DNA from: Microlunatus soli
GTDB taxonomy: Bacteria > Actinomycetota > Actinomycetes > Propionibacteriales > Propionibacteriaceae
DNA: 64,000 nucleotides
NCBI RefSeq assembly: GCF_900105385.1
Contig: NZ_LT629772.1
Location: forward strand, 992,001 to 1,056,000
Reading direction: 5' to 3'
In this document: in pieces, positions 61,140 through 64,000 of the stretch
Numbering within the stretch: position 1 is the stretch's first letter
Layout of the letters: every line of letters begins with the position of its first letter
Position numbers and translations under genes: made by a program
Notes under the pieces: generated by a model
What the model was told of the DNA's origin: nothing
The model's input: only the letters and a program-made list of their open reading frames with translations
The model's database searches: none

Positions 61140-62045
61140 TCAGCCCTCTCCCTGCTTCGTCTCTTCGGTGCCGGCTTCTTCCGGACGCTGCGGCACCGCA
61201 CTCGGGTGCTCCAGCGACTTCAGTTTGCCGGTCTGTCCCTTGGCCGCCAAGGACTTCAGGTGAGCGACATACTCATCCTGCGAAACGATGTGCACGTTGA
61301 ACAGCATCGCCGAGTGGTAGGTGCCGCACAGCTCGGCACACTTGCCGGCGAAGACACCTTCCTTGGTCGGCGTCAGATCGATGGTGGCGTTGCGGCCCGG
61401 CAGCACATCGAGCTTCTCGTAGAACGCCGGCACCCAGAAGGAGTGGATGACGTCGACCGACTTGAGGTCGAAGCGGACGCTCTCCCCGACCGGCAGATAG
61501 AGGTCGGCGGGATCCTCGATCGTCCCGGACTCCCAGACGTCCTTACCGACGGCGGGGTTACCGGCTTCCTGGTAGTTGAACGACCAGTTCCACTTCTGTC
61601 CGACCACGGTCACCACATGATCGGGCTTGGCCACCTTGGCCTGCACCTTGTCCTGGGTGATCACGGTGAAGTAGAAGAGCACGCCGATCATGATGAACGG
61701 GGTCACCGTGTAGAGGATCTCGATCGGCAGGTTGTACCGGTTCTGCCGCGGGACGCCGGGCTTGCGCCGGCGATACCGGACGACGCACCAGACGATCATG
61801 CCCCAGACCAGAACGCCGACACCGAAGGCGGCGATCCAGGAACCGATCCACAGGTTATGGGTGTACGGAGTGCGGTCACTGGCAGCGACCGGCAACCCGA
61901 GTCGTCCGAGTTGCGCCGTCTGCTCCGCGCTACACCCCGCGAGGCTGAGCGCGCCCACTCCCAGCGACACCAGCAGCAGTCGGGAGACCGTGCGCGGAAC
62001 CGACCGCTTGGTGAGCGGGACTCGCGGGCGAGAAACAGGTGCCAC
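61140..62045 (-). CDS. ctaC: Cytochrome c oxidase subunit II
   Basis: 301 residues. Lipobox LSLAGCSAE gives a lipoprotein N-terminus; two transmembrane helices ([38 protein letters not shown]); then the periplasmic cupredoxin domain with the CuA motif [14 protein letters not shown] plus upstream His in [10 protein letters not shown]. Receives electrons from QcrC. Start GTG with AAAGGGTCGAC; a GTAGTA element lies 22 bp upstream. First gene of the ctaC-D-F operon. Confidence 0.96.
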   Translation of the reverse strand: MAPVSRPRVPLTKRSVPRTVSRLLLVSLGVGALSLAGCSAEQTAQLGRLGLPVAASDRTPYTHNLWIGSWIAAFGVGVLVWGMIVWCVVRYRRRKPGVPRQNRYNLPIEILYTVTPFIMIGVLFYFTVITQDKVQAKVAKPDHVVTVVGQKWNWSFNYQEAGNPAVGKDVWESGTIEDPADLYLPVGESVRFDLKSVDVIHSFWVPAFYEKLDVLPGRNATIDLTPTKEGVFAGKCAELCGTYHSAMLFNVHIVSQDEYVAHLKSLAAKGQTGKLKSLEHPSAVPQRPEEAGTEETKQGEG

Positions 62046-62067
62046 GTCGACCCTTTCTGATGCGTAC

Positions 62068-62081
62068 TACTACAGCGCGTC
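62068..62081 (-). promoter_or_regulatory. GTAGTA respiratory element upstream of ctaC
   Basis: Minus strand GACGCGCTGTAGTA, followed by GTACGCATC and the AAAGGG ribosome-binding site. It matches the qcrC element at 11 of 14 positions. If GTAGTA belongs to a -10 element, the leader would be only about 10-15 nt. Confidence 0.5.
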
Positions 62082-62255
62082 AAACCTATCAGCACCATAA
62101 CCCAGCGCGCCCACCGACGGGGCCCCGGACAGGTCGGCTTCGCCCGGTTCCAGCTCAGGGAGCGGCCGCGCCGGGGCCGGCGGCCGGTCCGGGGGTAGCG
62201 CAGACCGAGCCCGATCGGCTGCGCGCAGCGGCGATGCGTCGTACGCTCTGCAACC

Positions 62256-63839
62256 ATGGCCACCCCGACACGGGGGGCGAGCGGAAGCCCCTTCCCGGCC
62301 GCAGCCGAGCAGCCGTGGCCCGAACGCCTGCTGGCGGCCGATCGGTCGATCATCAGCGACCTGTCGCTGCGCGGCACGGTGCGGCGCGTCGTTCGAGCGG
62401 CCCGGGATCTGATCGATGCCCGACAGGTGACGCTGGAGATCTTCGCCGACGGAGTCGACAACGAACGCCGGCTGGTCCGGGCCGGCGGATGGCCGGTCAG
62501 CGCTGACTCCGATGACGGTGCTCTCACCGAACGGATCGGCGGGACCTGGGATCCTGCGGATCGGGAGCTCGCCGGTCGACCGTTCCCGATCCGGACCGGC
62601 GATCGGGAGTACGGCCGGCTGTTCGTGCTGCCGGCCGACGGTGCCGATCTCGCACCGGACCAGGAAGTGCTGATCGGCGCGCTGGTCGAGACGGCGGGTA
62701 CGGCGATCCGCAACGCCCAACGGTACGAGGAGTCCGGGCGGACCCAGGAATGGCTGCGCGCGGTGGCCGAGGTGAGCCGCAGTCTGATCAGTAGCCAGCG
62801 TGCCGGGACCTTGGAGCGGATCGCCGAACGGGTCCGCGACCTGGCCGACGCCGATGTCGTCTCGGTCGTCCGGCCGGATGGTGCCGACGACGTGGAGGTG
62901 GTGGCCGCGATCGGTGTCGGCGCCGAGGACCTGACCGGCGTCCGCTACCTCCGAGCCGGCTCACTGGCCGGCGAGGTGATGCGGCGGCGGCGCGGCGTGC
63001 TGTTCGACAATGCGCAGCGCTACGTCGAACCGACCCTGTGCCCGCGGTATGCCGATTCGTTGGGGTCGGTGATGGCGGTTCCCCTGGACGCCGAGCACGG
63101 CACCAGCGGCGCGGTCGTGGTGGGCCGCGGCGGTCAACGTCCGTTCAGCCGATCCGACCTGGAGGTGGCTGCCAACTTCGCCGGTCAGGCCGCCCTCGCC
63201 CTGGAATTGGCCGAGGCCCGTGCCGACCAGGATCGGCTGCGTCTGCTCCGGGATCGGGACCGAATCGCCCGCGACCTGCACGACCGGGTGATCCAGCGGC
63301 TGTTCGCGACCGGGCTCGAACTGCAGAGCATCGCGACGGTCACCGCGGCCGGACCGGGGGCACGGTTGGTTGACGCCGTTGCCGACCTGGACGACACGAT
63401 CCGGGAGATCCGAACCACGATCTTCGCTCTCCGACAGCAGAGCCTCGACTCCCCCAGCGGACTGCGCGGCATCGTGTTGTCGGTCGTCGCCGACCTGACC
63501 ACCGGGCTGCCCCGGACACCCGAGGTCGTGTTCGTCGGACCGCTGGACACTGTCGCTGAGGCCGATCTGATCTCCGACGTCGAGGCGGTCGTCCGGGAGG
63601 GACTGACCAATGTCGTGCGGCACGCCGACGCCAAGCGGGTCACGCTGCGGATCGAGATCGCCGCGGGCGAACTCGAGATCTACCTCGGCGACGACGGCTT
63701 GGGGATCGCCGATTCGGGCCGTCGCAGCGGACTTGCCAATCTTCGTCGGCGCGCCGAGCAGCATGGCGGTACGTTGACCATCAGTACTCCACCCGGTGGC
63801 GGTACGACCCTGTCCTGGATCGTCCCGCTGCGGCCATGA
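62256..63839 (+). CDS. GAF-domain sensor histidine kinase (DevS/NarX-like)
   Basis: 527 residues, no transmembrane helix, so a cytoplasmic sensor. Two GAF domains (about residues 25-160 and 175-310; LVETAGTAIRNAQRYEES and NFAGQAALALELAEARADQD end them), HisKA_3 dimerisation helix with phospho-His in DRIARDLHDRVIQRLFATG, and an HATPase with N-box EGLTNVVRHADA and G-box GDDGLGI, SGLANLRRRAEQHGG. The layout resembles DevS/DosT. No conserved heme-His can be assigned here with confidence. It is followed by a NarL-type regulator, its probable partner. The ATG lacks a clear ribosome-binding site; possibly leaderless. Confidence 0.92.
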   Translation: MATPTRGASGSPFPAAAEQPWPERLLAADRSIISDLSLRGTVRRVVRAARDLIDARQVTLEIFADGVDNERRLVRAGGWPVSADSDDGALTERIGGTWDPADRELAGRPFPIRTGDREYGRLFVLPADGADLAPDQEVLIGALVETAGTAIRNAQRYEESGRTQEWLRAVAEVSRSLISSQRAGTLERIAERVRDLADADVVSVVRPDGADDVEVVAAIGVGAEDLTGVRYLRAGSLAGEVMRRRRGVLFDNAQRYVEPTLCPRYADSLGSVMAVPLDAEHGTSGAVVVGRGGQRPFSRSDLEVAANFAGQAALALELAEARADQDRLRLLRDRDRIARDLHDRVIQRLFATGLELQSIATVTAAGPGARLVDAVADLDDTIREIRTTIFALRQQSLDSPSGLRGIVLSVVADLTTGLPRTPEVVFVGPLDTVAEADLISDVEAVVREGLTNVVRHADAKRVTLRIEIAAGELEIYLGDDGLGIADSGRRSGLANLRRRAEQHGGTLTISTPPGGGTTLSWIVPLRP

Positions 63840-63875
63840 GCGTTGGGGGACGCCTTGCCCGAAGGAGACCGGATA

Positions 63876-64000
63876 TGACGGCGGCACCGGATATGCCAGC
63901 CGGGCCGAAAACCGACCCGACGACGCCGACGATCGGCGTGTTCATCGTCGATGATCATGAATTGGTCCGCCGCGGCCTGGTGTCACTGCTGGGCACCACG
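63876..64000 (+). CDS. NarL/DevR-type response regulator, 5' part
   Basis: First 41 codons before the window ends: a short Pro/Thr-rich leader, then the receiver start IGVFIVDDHELVRRGLVSLL, with the acidic pair DD of strand 1 typical of NarL/LuxR-family regulators. AAGGAGACCGGAT precedes the ATG. It starts 36 bp after the histidine-kinase stop, so the two form a two-component operon. Output domain lies outside the window. Confidence 0.88.

Overview
The window comes from the chromosome of a high-GC Gram-positive bacterium (Actinomycetota). Four things point to this: uniformly GC-rich codon use, frequent GTG starts, mycobacterial-type cell-envelope genes (a PimB'-like mannosyltransferase and a RipC-like NlpC/P60 hydrolase), and an actinobacterial bc1-aa3 supercomplex gene set. 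The order kinase (pknL) - class II DAHP synthase (aroG) - PlsC acyltransferases - glucokinase - SRPBCC - pimB' - NlpC/P60 - exonuclease/UvrC fusion - qcrBAC - ctaE - trpD - ctaFDC follows the conserved pknL-ctaC segment known from Mycobacterium and Streptomyces. Gene content fits the Propionibacteriales (Microlunatus-like), but that placement is inference.

Layout. 1-4.3 kb: 3' part of a PASTA Ser/Thr kinase, an MBL hydrolase and aroG. 4.4-8.5 kb: flavin monooxygenase/MarR pair, DoxX-like and VOC proteins, SnoaL-extended ECF sigma factor. 8.5-17.3 kb: lipid and envelope block (two PlsC, esterase, glucokinase, SRPBCC, PimB', lipoprotein metalloprotease, RipC-like hydrolase). 17.8-30.7 kb: exonuclease-UvrC fusion, stand-alone Lrp ligand-binding domain, a rhomboid with altered catalytic residues, cyclophilin, a repeat/sunset-domain membrane protein, tricorn protease, prepilin peptidase, DUF2510 protein. 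30.9-37.2 kb: qcrBAC, ctaE, a degenerate receiver protein and trpD. 37.2-41.4 kb is more accessory: a nucleotidyltransferase, a small Cys-rich ORF, an NmrA-like protein, two gene remnants and pyrE. 41.4-54.5 kb holds several regulator/target pairs with visible palindromic operators (TetR, PadR, ArsR), a carotenoid oxygenase, a flotillin, GuaB1 and an ECF42-type sigma/YCII pair, ending in a 0.8-kb repeat-rich gap. 54.5-58.9 kb: two paralogous DHA2 MFS exporters, one with a PadR regulator. 59-62 kb: ctaC-ctaD-ctaF. 62.3-64 kb: GAF histidine kinase and the start of its NarL-type response regulator.

The main theme is aerobic respiration. Menaquinol:cytochrome c reductase (qcrCAB) and the aa3 oxidase (ctaC, D, E, F) lie about 25 kb apart in this window, and a GTAGTA-containing element recurs just upstream of ctaC, ctaE and qcrC. 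Intergenic DNA is rich in palindromic elements: three roughly 150-bp elements with terminal inverted repeats, solo hairpins, and a 52-bp tandem array. I see no tRNA, rRNA, CRISPR array or intact insertion sequence. No single novel multi-gene defence or biosynthetic system stands out. The most unusual items are the altered rhomboid, the PlsC with an HX4E motif, the shared respiratory promoter element and the repeat families.
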